Shown: piece after piece, positions 1 to 10,512 of the stretch
Position numbering within the stretch: position 1 is the stretch's first letter
Layout of the letters: every line of letters begins with the position of its first letter
Assembly (NCBI RefSeq): GCF_902167145.1
Contig: NC_050101.1
Span: 111,133,789-111,197,788 of the forward strand
From: Zea mays
Taxonomy: Eukaryota; Streptophyta; Magnoliopsida; Poales; Poaceae
Reading direction: 5' to 3'
Length of the DNA stretch: 64,000 nucleotides
Translations under genes and position numbers: made by a program
Notes under the pieces: generated by a model
Databases searched by the model: none
Seen by the model: the letters and a program-made list of their open reading frames with translations, nothing else
Told to the model about the DNA's origin: nothing

Positions 1-187
1 AATGCAAACATTCGTATATGTCAGTATAATACACACAATGTATGTAATGCTTGTAGTTAGTTTTGTTTGCAGGGGAAAGTTTTTAAATTTGGTGTATACA
101 TGTCGTGTATATATGTGTCCAATTATTTGACTCTTGGATGTGTGATGAGCTAAGTGGGGTTATATTGTGGGTTTTTGGCACAGTAGG

Positions 188-1110
188 TCACTTACTGTAG
201 AATACTACTACGAGAGCCTCATTGGCGATATGAACCCACGTGCTCATCCACCCAATATCCACGCTCCATCTGGGGTGAAAGCATGCAAAATTATGTATCA
301 AACACGCAAGTATGTAGAGGCCATGCATAAAAGAACACATTTTATTTATATCTTATCCATGGACGGAATCGGGTAAATTTTTTAGATCTGTGAACTTACT
401 GCTTCATTGTATGATGTGTGTCCCAGCCGACAAACACCATCCTGACGTACATGGAGCCCGCCGCGAAGGCGAAATGGAAAAAGCCATACCCATATGATAC
501 GTCGTCTTCTGACTCTACAATGTTTCATAACTGCATGGAAGGTTTGAGGCATTTTCAGACAAGCATCATGTATATATCAATGATAGGTCACGGTAGAGAA
601 TAAGCTGGGAACTGACCATAGATTTGGATCCACCAGGATGGAGCCAAGACAGAGATGAGAGAACAGACCATGAAGAGGGCAATCTTCACTGGCCACCACC
701 CGGAGTGCCATGAATTTCTCAACTCATTCACCTTGCCGGTGCGTACAGTGGAGAAGAACATGGTCATAAAAAAGAGCTGGGCGATTTGTTAAGGTCAGAG
801 CAATCATAATACAGAAAATTGTTAGATAAAAAACAATGTTGTTTAAACTGTTTAGTAGTCTAGGGATACAAAGAAGGCATGGCTTGCCACGAGCACGCTT
901 TCAACCGCGAGACAACCCCGGTCACCCTGACATCCGCTGAGTCGCTGCTTCAGGTGATATGATACGGTGTTCTCTCGTGCGAACCACGCAGACAGGTTCG
1001 CCAGGAGGAAGATAGCCGCATACAGGTATCTGACATTCATAGGGCTGAGGCCCTGACAGTGGCAGGAGAAGACACAGTTCATCGTCATCCGTGATTTGCT
1101 TGGCGGCCTG
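188..1110 (-). pseudogene. SERINC (serine incorporator / TMS membrane family) gene fragment, internally deleted
   Basis: Four exon-like blocks on the minus strand read as pieces of a plant SERINC protein, a multi-pass membrane family linked to serine incorporation into lipids. Block 1 (about 1050-870) has the N-terminal membrane segment YLYAAIFLLANLSAWFAR and a Cys-containing loop. Block 2 (776-616) carries FFSTVRTGK, NSWHSGWWPVK and IQIYG. Block 3 (514-400) has YGYGFFHFAFAAGSMY and FVGWDTHHTMKQ. Block 4 (269 to about 191) has DIGWMSTWV and then ends early at a TGA at 188-190. GT/AG splice sites fit at 869/777, 615/515 and 399/270, and the reading phase is kept across the first and third introns. 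The central part of the family (several membrane segments, roughly 200 residues) is missing between blocks 2 and 3, where only about 100 bp remain. Family assignment is by recognition of conserved motifs. I infer a non-functional gene copy or captured gene fragment. Confidence 0.72.
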
Positions 1111-1433
1111 CAGCGGATATATATTTCATTATTCACACTATTGCTATACGAGAATAATACACCGATGTTATGGTTCTCGTCGGTCTACTTCATCTTATCT
1201 TGTGTTGTTCTGGCGCCGACAACCTTACTGTGAAACTATCTATCCTTTCTCTGTAGTATATTCTCGTATTCCTTCGATCACTAGCACTAGGTTATGAACT
1301 CTGGCGGCCAGTGAGTTATTCAAATAATGTTGTTGTTCCTGTTATTATTATCGGAATCAATTCGTTCTTCACTGAAATGCTTTTGCTTCCAACAGTAGTA
1401 AGTATATGATAGTAGGTCGTCATATGTCACGGT

Positions 1434-1540
1434 AGGGAATAAGGGAACTGACCATAGATTTAGATCCATTAGGATGGAACCAAGATAGAGATGAAAGAAC
1501 AGCCCATCTCAAGAGGGCAATCCTTCTCTGGCGAAGAGCT
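1434..1540 (-). repeat. Partial duplicate of SERINC exon 2
   Basis: This stretch repeats about 590-693 at roughly 85% identity by eye, including the piece that encodes KIALFMVC to IQIYG in the gene fragment and the start of the following intron. It lies about 845 bp further upstream in gene sense. Frameshifts and a stop break its frame, so it is a decayed local duplication and not an extra exon. Confidence 0.65.
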
Positions 1541-1854
1541 ATCTATCCTCTCCAATACAACTGGCGAGGCGAGTGCAGTTGTGAGCCCGATGAACGACGG
1601 GGGTGTGCTGGCTATCTGTCTAATGCAACGAGCGACACGAGTGATCAAGCAGCTACCGTTGTAAGATGCAAGCAAGAGTTTGTTCATATATATAGGCACA
1701 GGGTAGGATCGAAGCGAATCAGAGACCTATTCTAGTCTACCTCTCGTCGTCCATTTTCTGCTATTGGCTCACAGAATCATAAGAGGTAGCACGCACGCAT
1801 AGGCGTGTGTCAATCTGCATGCGCAAGCACAACGCCGTATAGGGATCTGCCATT
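1541..1854. other. Unassigned spacer
   Basis: I see no convincing coding or structural feature here. Short ORFs on the minus strand (for example 1469-1699) overlap the duplicated SERINC piece in the wrong frame and show no family motif. The 1111-1433 stretch on the other side of the duplicate is likewise unassigned. Confidence 0.4.
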
Positions 1855-2023
1855 GCTCAGCAACATCCGCCAGCACTAACCACCGTGGGCGGAGGACCCA
1901 ATATTGCTTGGCCTTGCTCAACCAATACCTTGATTCAATTCAATAAAATACTAGTAGTAGAAATATAAATCTCTATCCCACGCTCTATTGTTCCTAGCCG
2001 ACTAGGACTACCTCCGCTTAGCT
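1855..2023. repeat. 169-bp direct repeat, copy 1
   Basis: It pairs with 2327-2495 in direct orientation, same length, offset exactly 472 bp, about 85-90% identical by eye. Both copies share the core AATAAAATACTA, then GTAGAAATATAAATCTCTA and TGTTCCTAGCCGACTAGGAC. No coding potential is visible. It could be a local segmental duplication or the two ends of an unrecognised small element. Confidence 0.7.
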
Positions 2024-2037
2024 CCACGAGCCTTCAG

Positions 2038-2304
2038 GCCACTTTGGTTCAGTTTTCTTCGGACCAGCTTTTCTCAGAATCTAGCTGTAGAGAGAATCTG
2101 GTTGTGGAAAGAATTTGAGTATCGTGGGGATTATGTGCGGAGGAAGATTAAGTAGGTCCAAAGGGTTTAGGATCTAAAAAGTGATGGATTTCTACTATCG
2201 TGACGACTCGACCGATTTTATGCTCATATTGATTTGGATGGTTTTTACCAAAATGATTCTTATAGATGTGGTTAGAAGCTGAAAAAAGCCAAAACAAATG
2301 AGGC
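2038..2304. mobile_element. Possible hAT-like MITE between the two 169-bp repeats
   Basis: The left end (GCCACTTTGGTTCAGTTTTC) and the reverse complement of the right end (GCCTCATTTGTTTTGGCTTT) are loosely alike. The AGAATCTAGCTGTAGAGAGA motif just inside the left end is of the kind seen in grass hAT-type miniature elements. I could not find an 8-bp target duplication, so the boundaries and class are tentative. Confidence 0.3.
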
Positions 2305-2326
2305 ATTCGTGTCTGCCCAATCACCA

Positions 2327-2495
2327 GCTCCGCAACACCCGCCAGCACTAACCACCATGGGTGGAGGACCCTATATTGCTCAGTCTTCCTCAAGCAATAA
2401 CTTGATTCAACCCAATAAAATACTAATAGTAGAAATATAAATCTCTACCCCACAATCTATTGTTCCTAGCCGACTAGGACTACCTCCTCTTAGCT
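2327..2495. repeat. 169-bp direct repeat, copy 2
   Basis: Second member of the pair described at 1855-2023. Equal length with no net indels suggests a fairly simple duplication event followed by point substitution. Confidence 0.7.
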
Positions 2496-2700
2496 GCATA
2501 CAGGTCTTATGGGCTATGCCCAATTTCACTGGGCAACCTGTTGTGCTGGTAGGCTTGGGCCTGGTATAGAACTCTGTACAGTCTGGGCTCGCGAGTCTCT
2601 GAAGGTGATGGGCTGTCAGCTGGTCCGAGCTCGAGGTTGAAGAGAAATACAGAGACGAGAGATGTGGTATACATACAAAGCATGTCACGTCACCTACATG

Positions 2701-3867
2701 TGGCTCCACGCCATTTTTTTTGTAATTTGGTCCTTTTTGAGTTTTATTTTCACAAATACGTCCTTTTCGGTTTCATTTCAAAAAATAGACCCTTGCCTCG
2801 TCACCATCACTATTGGCACCGAGGTCGAACGTGTAGGCGTCGCGCGTAACTGACTTGGCGAGCTGACGTGGCAGACAACTCGGTGTCGTGGATCTTGGGG
2901 CCGAGCTCGGCGCCATGGATCTTGGCGCCGAGGTATTTAATACCGGTAACCATCTCCTTCCTCCACTTCATTCGTTTTCCTCCATCTCCACTACCGCTGC
3001 CGCCTGCTCCCGATAGCCTGCGCGCCGCCATCCCACACGCCATCACGCCCCCCGGCTCCTCCATCCTGCACGCCGCCGCGCCGCCGGCCCCTCCCTTCCC
3101 GACGCCCAGCCCACCGCCTCTTCTCCCGCCCGCCCGCCACGGCCGCTCGTCCGCCCGTCCCACCGTCGGGCTCTCTCGCCGTCGCCCAGCCGTCCCAGCG
3201 GCTCGCTCGGCCCATCCGCCAGCCGCCCCTGCCACCCCGTCCGGCAGCGCCCCGTCCGCCCCGGCTACCCACTCGCCAGCCGCCCCGGCCGCCGGCCTCT
3301 CCCGCCCGGCCGCCCGCCCTCCCTCCCGCACGCCGTCGTAGCGCCCCCGACGCGCCCCCAGCCCGCTGCTCGGCCGCCCGTCAGCCCTGACCACTCCAGC
3401 CCTTCGATCTTGCCACCCGACCGTCCCCGGCAATGCTCTCCATCGCCCAGTAATCCATTCTCCATCCTTTATTTATTTGTAATAATTATCATTGATAAAT
3501 TCTTAGTAGTTAATAGTTCGTTATTATTGGTAAATTGTTACTCCACCGCAGTGGTATTTTGTAGTTAGGTATTAGTTAGTTATTATTTTGTATTAGTTTA
3601 CAATTATTTATTAGGTATTAGATAGTTTATAGTTAGTCATAGTGGACGCGGTTATCCACTAACCATCAAAATTGGCCACGTCACCGCCACGTTGGAGCCA
3701 CGCAGAACGTTGTACACGCAAAGTAATTGGCGCCGAGACGTACTAGCTCGGCGCCAATGTCGATGGCGCCGAGCTGAGGGTCTAAATTTTGAAATAAAAC
3801 CAGAAGGGACGTATTTGTGAAAATAAAACCTAAAAAGGACGAAATTATAAAAAAGACGGTGGCTCCA
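2701..3867. mobile_element. 1.17-kb inverted-repeat element with GC-rich core (MULE-like, non-autonomous)
   Basis: The ends are inverted repeats: TGGCTCCACGCC at the left, and TGGAGCCACCGTC as the reverse complement of the right. The similarity continues inward through GTCCTTTTTGAGTTTTATTT and TCACAAATACGTCC on both sides and then through diverged GGCGCCGAG-rich sequence, giving arms of about 190 bp. The core (2990-3350) is over 75% G+C with Pro/Ala/Arg-rich open frames on both strands. An AT-rich segment with GTTAG/TAATAG motifs follows (3465-3640). Long arms plus a GC-rich, gene-like core resemble Mutator-like (Pack-MULE) elements. I did not resolve a 9-11 bp target duplication, so the class is an inference. 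Confidence 0.55.
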
Positions 3868-3925
3868 CGGCACACACATTTCGCTAGCTGTGATTGCCAC
3901 ATGTAGCAGAAAAAGAGATCCTGTA

Positions 3926-4008
3926 AATCAGAGATCTCTTCCAGGTCCTGCTTCCCGGCCGCCACTGGCTTGGCTCCGTCCATCCCATAAATCAGAGATC
4001 TCTTCCAG
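3926..4008 (+). repeat. Short direct repeat pair
   Basis: The 21-bp string beginning TAAATCAGAGATCTC occurs at 3926-3946 and again at 3988-4008, 62 bp apart, identical as read. No function is evident. It lies between the inverted-repeat element and the Ty3 pol remnant. Confidence 0.75.
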
Positions 4009-4149
4009 TTGCATGGTCTCCAGCGCAGGCGGAGCAGCGGAGGGTCGAGGGTTGGCGCCGCAGCGGTGGCCCCCGTCACGCCTTTTGCCTGATCTGGCCG
4101 TCTGGGAAGCGAAGATCAGGGAAGGAAGCCAAGCGATGACCTCATCAAC

Positions 4150-5483
4150 GATTTTGTATAGGTTTTCAACAGCATGAGGGGCTACCGTTGGAAGTTTAAC
4201 CCGAAGAAATGTGTGTTCGGGGTACCAGCTGGGAAGCTTCTCGGATTCATTGTTAGCTATCGAGGGATCGAGGCTAACCCAGAGAAGATTGAAGCCATTT
4301 TGAGGATGGAACCGCCCGATAACAAAAGAAGGTACAAAAGCTCACTAGGTGCATGGCGGCGCTAAGTCGTTTCATCTTACGACTTGGCGAAATAGGAATT
4401 CCATTCTATAAGCTACTCAAGAAGGTGAACAAATTCTAGTGAACTCTAGAGGCTCAAGAAGCACTCAAAAAATTCTTGACCACCCCACCAGTTCTCAAGC
4501 CACCCTACCAAGCTAATGCCAATCGCCCGGCTGAAGATTTATTGGTATACATCTCTAGCACGACTCACGTGGTAAGCACCTCGTTGGTAGTAGAGTGGGT
4601 ACAAGAAGGACATGCATATCGAGTTCAGCACCTCATCTACTTAATTAGCGAGGTCCTCGAGCCCTCTAAGATCAGATATCCCAAGGTTTAGAAGTTACCG
4701 TATGATGTATTGTTCACTGCACGAAAGTTGCGCCAATATTTGGACGACCACAAAGTCATAGTGGTTACAGGCTTCCCGATAGGAGACACACTCCGCAACA
4801 GAGAAGTAGTGGGGAGGACAACCAAGTGGGCGTGTGAACTTGGAGCTCATGACATAGAGTTCCGACCTTGCACGATGATCAAAACTCAGGCTTTGGTGGA
4901 CTTTATATCAGAATGGACTGAATAACATATCCCTAAAAACCTCGAATCAATGGAGGTCTGGAAGATGTACTTTGATGGGTCACTAAAGCTATAGGGAGTA
5001 GGGGCTAGAATCCTCTTCATGGCCACTGAAGGAGATCAGCTCAAGTACGCGTTGTAGCTTCTATTTCCAGCTTCCAACTATGTAGCAGAGTATGAAGCCT
5101 TGATACATGGACTCAACATTGTTGTCTCACTTGGGATCAAGAGATTGACGGCTTATGGGGATTCCGTAGTTGTCATCAGTCAGGTCAACAAGGGTTGGGA
5201 CTGCTCCACCGATTCAATGGGCAATTACTGTGCGGCAGTCAGGAAGATTGAAGATAAATTCGAAGGCTTAGAGTTCCACCACATAGAAAGAGATCGCAAT
5301 GCAGCAGTAGATACTCTATCAAAGCTAGGATTGAGCCGGGCACAAGCTCCATCAGGCATCTTTGTCCAGGAGATACAACACCCGAGTATCGCATCGGGGC
5401 CAGCGGAGGAATGCAAGGCCCACTACGTAGTCATAGGATTGGAGAAGTATTGTACAAGAGAGGGGCCGCTGGAGTCTTTATGA
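4150..5483 (+). pseudogene. Ty3/gypsy pol remnant (RT end, RNase H, second RNase H)
   Basis: Translated pieces in shifting frames follow the order of a Tat-type Ty3 polyprotein. At 4174-4365 is the end of reverse transcriptase (KCVFGVPAGKLLGFIV, EANPEKIEAI). At 4476-4925 is the RT RNase H (YLISEVLEPSKIRYP, ARKLRQYL). At about 4950-5483 is a second, archaeal-type RNase H (MYFDGS, AEYEALIHGL, RNAAVDTLSKLG). Several stops and frameshifts separate the pieces; stops are visible after PKV (4689-4691), SEWTE (4923-4925) and in the MYFDGS region. No LTR, gag or integrase accompanies it. It is a truncated, long-dead fragment, related to but clearly diverged from the minus-strand element at 10513-24254. 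Confidence 0.82.
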
Positions 5484-6063
5484 AATGCATCGATTCAGGC
5501 ATTGGTATGCACTTTGACTGAACTTGAGACAGAAATATTGAATTTATATGAGCACACACACCTAGATAACAACACAAAGCCTCAGACACATCTCATGATT
5601 CATGAATGCACATTCAAATAGCTAACTAAATTTATAGCACATAAATTCCAAATCATCTCAAATCTCATGTTTAGGCACCATATATCTAAAGAAAAGAAAC
5701 ATACCAATCCCTAGATATTCGATGAAGATGATAGTGTTGTCGAGTTAAATGTTGGTCCTTCCACCTTTGGTCCTTTCCTCTCCAAAATTAACCACCATGA
5801 CCTATGCAAACTGCAAGCGCACAACAATATGAAACAATGAGAGCCAATCGTGCTATAAGAAAAGCAGAGGCAATCATCTAGGTATTAAAAGAAAAACATA
5901 GCACATGCCGATGTAGAGTATTCAGCCACCACAGATGAGCGCAGGGGCCTACACGGTGGAGGCACGGACAAGCACAGGGGCCATGGTGGTGGAGGCACGG
6001 ACGAGCGAGGGGGCACGACAGTGGCAACGCGGACAGATAGGGGAAGCAACATGAGGGTAGATG
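5484..6063. other. Unassigned spacer
   Basis: AT-rich to about 5880, then increasingly GC-rich with GGAGGCACGGAC and related motifs. I see no gene, terminal repeat or RNA structure I can support here. Confidence 0.4.
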
Positions 6064-6209
6064 TCACAGACACTACCAAGGTATAAGTCAAGGGCGCGGC
6101 TGTTGGAGGCAACATTGTCTTGGACACACACCAGCCTCTGTTGTCGAATCCAAAACAGTGCTACCTCCAATAGCCGCGCCCTCGACTTGTACCTTGGTAG
6201 TGTCTGTGA
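6064..6209. repeat. Hairpin-forming inverted repeat (47-bp arms)
   Basis: The left arm 6064-6110 (starting TCACAGACACTACCAAGG) matches the reverse complement of 6163-6209 at about 43 of 47 positions, with a 52-bp loop. A transcript through it on either strand would fold into a long stem. It is followed to about 6560 by GC-rich sequence with irregular GGATGCGAATGCGCAGGG-type repeats and no convincing gene. Confidence 0.75.
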
Positions 6210-6559
6210 TAGTAGACGAAGCATATGAGCGACGACCACAGAAGAGTAGGGGCGGCAGCCACGGATGAGCAGGGCGACAGGGGCGGCGCGGATTAGTAGG
6301 GGCTGCAGCGCGAGGGTGGAAGAAGCAGGGGCTGGGCGGTGGCGACGCTCGCAAGGATGGACGCGAATGCGCAAGGGCGACACTTGTAGGGATGGATGCG
6401 AATGCGCAGGGGTAGGCTGGGTGGCGACACTCGCAGGGACAAACAAGATGTGCGGGGACAGGATCCACACGGGCGCACGGCGGCTACAGATGAGCAAGGA
6501 GCCGACGCTCGATCTGTTTTTAGGTCATCAAGGGTCCGAGGAGTACGCGGGAGGGATAT

Positions 6560-6851
6560 AGATGGCCAAATGGACCATGTCTAATGGGCTGGCATGAGGC
6601 ACGACCCATTTAATAGTGTCGTTTGCCAGCCCGGCATGAAGGCGTGCCGCGCTACGACCGTCGTCCCGGCACGTAGTGCCAGTCCGGCCAGCCCGGTTGT
6701 TTTTTGTTTTTAATTAACCAGTTTACATATATATAATACCTATCCATTATTTGGCATGTATCAAATGTGGCTCACCTAGTTAGCTAGACTGGCTAGCAGC
6801 GTTTACTGGAGTGCGCAAGTTTGAATCCTATTTCCTACACAGTTTTTTGTT
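6560..6851. other. GGGCC-rich stretch with a tRNA-like (SINE-like) piece
   Basis: Positions 6570-6710 are built of GGGCTGGCA, CCAGCCCGGC and similar palindromic GC motifs. Then 6770-6830 reads TGGCTCACCTAGTTAGCTAG followed about 45 bp later by AGTTTGAATCC, which resemble the A and B boxes of a tRNA-derived SINE promoter (B box with two changes from GGTTCGAATCC). No poly-A/T tail or target duplication could be fixed, so this is only a suggestion. Confidence 0.28.
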
Positions 6852-6993
6852 GCTTTTTCCATTTAAAAGAAACGACCCACAATGGCTAACAGACCGCCCA
6901 ACACAATTAGTAGCCGGTGGCTGGGTCACGGCTACGGCACGCAGGCCTAATGGGCCATGTCTTAAATGGGCCGGTCGGACCGCTTGTTTGGTC
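6852..6993. repeat. 142-bp direct repeat, copy 1
   Basis: It pairs with 8112-8253 (same length, offset 1260 bp). Both contain CCATTTAAAAGAAAC, GGTCACGGCTACGG and a run ending GTTTGGTC, at about 80% identity by eye. The two copies bracket the SAUR pseudogene. No open frame is shared. Confidence 0.7.
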
Positions 6994-7504
6994 ATCTATA
7001 GAAGGGATCACTAAAAAATTGTTCCCCAAAACTTGTTATTAGTTGTAGTTGAAAAAAATTTGTTGCTAAAAAAATATAAACCCACATCAGTATGCTAATA
7101 ACTTATCCTAATATTTTTGAAACACCAACTTAGGCCACAGATACATATTCGGCACATCCATTTTGCATCAACATTCAGAGTTCTGATTTTATATTTGCCA
7201 TCTTTATCCATGTTCGTCATGCATACACAAGGAAAAGAAATCCAAATGTTTTCCATTGCAGAGTATCCAATGACCGATTACCAGCGACATTGATACGACG
7301 TGCAAAAGTTCTAAAGACTGATACAACCACTAGCTCCACATGTAGCAGCGGCATCAGTCTTTAACTCCAAATGTTTGCCATTGCAGAGTATCCCAGCTGA
7401 TGAAGCCAGTAACACTTAACACAGCCTCTATGATGATGAGGGATGAGGCACACACCCATCATGTTGGTCGGCCCGCCGCCGACCCCGACGCCCAGCTACC
7501 ACTA
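6994..7504. other. Unassigned spacer
   Basis: AT-rich sequence with one short internal repeat (CCAAATGTTT(T/G)CCATTGCAGAGTATCC at about 7241-7270 and 7367-7392). I see no other feature. Confidence 0.35.
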
Positions 7505-7785
7505 TGACGACGACGACGGTGGCCTAGAAGTCCTCGCTTCGGGATGCGAAACTTGCCGGCCTGCACGAAGGTGAACTCCTCAGCGGCGGGCTCCATGATC
7601 TCCTAGAATGTCGACTGGCTGAGGTAGCTCGTGCGCACCACGAACCGGCGGGACTTCGTGCCCACGTACACGGCGAAGTACCCCTTGGGCACCACGCCCG
7701 CCCGTCGCCGCCGCCGCGGCGCCGCCTCTCCTTGGTTGTCCACCAGCAGGGATGCGCTCTCTCGGGACTGGTGCTCCCTCTCCGC
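7505..7785 (-). pseudogene. SAUR (small auxin-up RNA) family pseudogene
   Basis: The minus strand encodes the SAUR core PKGYFAVYVG (about 7663-7692), then SRRFVVRTSYLSQ and AAEEFTFVQAGKFRIP. This is the signature of small single-exon auxin-responsive proteins thought to act by inhibiting PP2C.D phosphatases. An in-frame TAG at 7603-7605 interrupts the frame after YLSQSTF. A later frameshift puts the C-terminal motif EDF-stop-ATV in another frame, with a second TAG at 7524-7526 where the family has Gln. No ATG fits upstream and a TGA is present near 7790. Both TAG codons fit a CAG-to-TAG change. The family call rests on motif recognition; the gene is dead. Confidence 0.75.
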
Positions 7786-8060
7786 CTCTCAAGTTTCTCG
7801 CCGCCACTTACGCTTCTCGCCGTTCATCCACCAACAAAAATACATGTGAGGCAAAAAAAACGCAGGAAGCAACTAGATGCCCCCGTGCTGAGAGGATTGG
7901 GGAGGAATCCAGGACGCGGATATTTGGAGGAGAGAAAGCTGGATATTGGCGACGCGAAGATATTGGGAGAAAGAAAGGGGAATTGTTGGAGGGCTCAAAA
8001 TGGGCTTTCCCCTAATAACCATTTTACGGGTTAGTTTATTGGTACTGTTGGAGTTACTCT

Positions 8061-8302
8061 AAGGTAAGGAGAGAGAAATCTGCACTAAAACTTTGGAACA
8101 ATTTTTTTTTGCTTTTTTCCATTTAAAAGAAACAGCTCACAACGGCTAACAGGTCGTCCGGCACGATTAGCAGCGGGTGCCTAGGTCACGGCTACGGTAC
8201 ACGGGCTTGATGGGTCATGTCTTCAATGGGTCGTGTCGGACGCTAGTTTGGTCGAGGGAATAAGGTAAGGAGGAAAAAAATCTACACTTAAACTTTGGAA
8301 CT
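8061..8302. repeat. Short direct repeats flanking repeat copy 2
   Basis: AAGGTAAGGAGAGAGAAATC and the following AAACTTTGGAACA (8061-8100) recur with small changes at about 8262-8302. They bracket the second 142-bp repeat copy (8112-8253), as if a roughly 200-bp unit was duplicated or inserted here. Confidence 0.6.
8112..8253. repeat. 142-bp direct repeat, copy 2
   Basis: Second member of the pair at 6852-6993; see that entry. Confidence 0.7.
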
Positions 8303-8334
8303 CGCGCGTATGGGTTGTGGCGCGCGCGAATTGT

Positions 8335-8601
8335 TTTTTTGTTGGCCCTACAGACTTTAGCCGACACTATTGAGTGGTTTACATAACCTATGCCGACGCA
8401 TATACTGTCTACTATGTTTCGCCGACAGTTTATATGTCAAAACTAAAATGTCGACGTATAACGTGTTGTCCTACTAAGCAATTGCCGACATATGAGGTGA
8501 GGGTACAAGACAATACAATTGCCCACACATAATATATACGCCGTCAATATTTAGTTTTTGCCCACACTTCATAGGGCCCAAAAGTGTGTCATGCTGTAGT
8601 G
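8335..8601. mobile_element. CACTA-type terminus (remnant)
   Basis: Read on the minus strand from 8601 inward, the sequence starts CACTACAGCATGACACAC and then shows repeated GCCGACA/GTCGACG motifs in both orientations (8352-8530). A CACTA pentamer followed by subterminal repeats is the pattern of En/Spm-class ends. The opposite end is not visible, so it is a remnant or a small deleted element. Confidence 0.4.
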
Positions 8602-8942
8602 CATCACTACATCCCCATCTTTGTCCCCCCATCAATTTAATTTACTCTAAATTAGTACCTCGACATGTTAAAATTATATGAAAAACAGAACACATAACCT
8701 AGTATAGTTAGCAAACTAAAGTTTAAAGTTGATGGCTCTTGTTAGTTTAAATCTTACTTATTTCATTTAGATTGATTTGGTACAATCAATTTGTATTTGG
8801 CTTCAAATATTTTATTTTATAACCGGGGTGGAGATGGAAAAAAGGCTCCCTATGAGCATTCGGATAGGGACGGAATTTTTTTCTCCTCCCGGCGATGGGG
8901 ATGGAGAGCCATCACAGACACTGTAAAGTTCCACTACCATAA
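8602..8942. other. AT-rich flank of the Harbinger element
   Basis: AT-rich to about 8815, then GGGATGGAGATGG-type sequence. I see no gene. The last three bases (8940-8942, TAA) are the left target duplication of the Harbinger element. Confidence 0.45.
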
Positions 8943-9465
8943 GACTGTCTTCAACGCTTGCCCCCATGTACCCCCTCCCCTATCACTGTATTCTGTTCAG
9001 GGGCTACAGTGCACCCCTAGCCCCTTCACCGGCATCCTCTTCCTCCTCCTCTCCCCTCCCAATTTCTTCTCTCTCCCGTTAAATGGATGGGCACGCTACG
9101 GCGGAGACCGTACCCGCAGCCGCTTCCTTCGCACACAAGTGCGCGCACTCGAAATACTCCAACGACGGAGCTCCACGCGAACCACGGGCGACCGAACCGC
9201 CGCCGGAGAAGGTACCCCTCGATCCGTCCTCGCCCGCGAATCGTTTGTCTTCGTCCGGCCACCTAGCAGCAGCGGGGGTCCTCCACGCGAATCCACCGTC
9301 TGGATTCGCGGACCGGCGACCCGGGCGATCCGTGCGAAGACGCCACCGCCGCTCCTCTCTGTCCGCCGGCACGTCGGCTGCGGGGTGGAGGTCAAAGGGA
9401 GGTCATCGATATGCCGACAGATCTACGCTCAACCGATCTGCGTCATTCAAGCTTCAAGGTCCAAG

Positions 9466-10351
9466 GTAAGCTTCGTCCCATCTCCATGTTCTACACCTCG
9501 GTTTCAATCCGTGTGGCAAAAAAATGTACCTTCGATTAGCACTAGGGTTTACATGTACTTAACTTATTTGAGTGCTACGATTCAAGTGTTCATCGCCTAC
9601 TTAACTTATTAGGGTTACGGTTTAAGTCCGATCTCCGATTGGGCTATTGTTTATGTACAAGAACAAAGTTTGATATTATTGTACACTTAGATCTGAACTT
9701 ATACTTAATCACGTATTGCTAACTGATCCATGCTACTCATGTACAACATTTATGCTACTTGTAGTATGGTACAAAGGAAACAACATTTGAACTGTTCTGT
9801 CATTTATCCTGTGGTTTGTATGTTGTTTGGTCTATGTTGGTGCTAGAGAAATGCATGTTAATCTTCCTATTCGAACAACTAAGTAGTAGTACCGTTAAAT
9901 TCCCCAACTGAACCCCTTGTTCCTTTCATATCCATTTCTTTGAATTGGACTAAGAACTTCTGTCTATGAATTGGACTTAGTGAACCTACAATTACGAGTA
10001 GTCTTTCCTTACATGACAAAACCATTGCATGCAACTAACGAAACCTTTACTTATTCTGTAGCTTCATAAAATTATTTGATTAGTTCACGTCCACTTCATC
10101 TAATTGAGGTTCTAAATCCTTTTTCGCTGTTGTGTGTGATTTAATGGTTTCTGTGCAACTTTAGTTTATTATATGCAACGAACATATGTACCAACAAACA
10201 GGTCAACATGTTTATATAATGTGTATACATACTTTAGCATTGTAGGGCCACAAATGTATGGTGTTTGGTAACTGATATCAACACTTTCATTTCACTAATT
10301 AGTAAAAACAGTGGCCCTAATGTTTTCATGTATGCTCCTTGTCTAGCCAAG
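9466..10351 (+). other. Probable intron within the Harbinger 5' region
   Basis: AT-rich, stop-dense sequence between a GTAAGC donor at 9466 and an AG at 10350-10351 preceded by a pyrimidine-leaning tract. No other feature seen. The intron call is inferred from phase compatibility of the flanking open frames. Confidence 0.4.
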
Positions 10352-10512
10352 GAGATTCTGCTTGAGGATAGGAATCAAGATGAGCAGCCATGATGCCAAA
10401 GTGCTGCAAAACTTGGTCCTTAATCTTGCATCCTCAGTGGAAACTCGTTCATTCAATATTAGAAGCTATCTAGAAGAAGCTTTCAGGCATTTGGGTGATG
10501 AGCATTACCTTT

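Noticed and set aside
2868..3341. 157-codon Pro-rich ORF in the inverted-repeat element
   Set aside because: Opposite-strand frames are equally open, which points to base composition. No domain is visible. A captured gene piece is possible but not supported.
8791..9612. 273-codon open frame on the plus strand
   Set aside because: It starts outside the Harbinger element and crosses its left terminus and TAA duplication. The predicted protein has no family motif, and the good splice donor at 9466 lies inside it.
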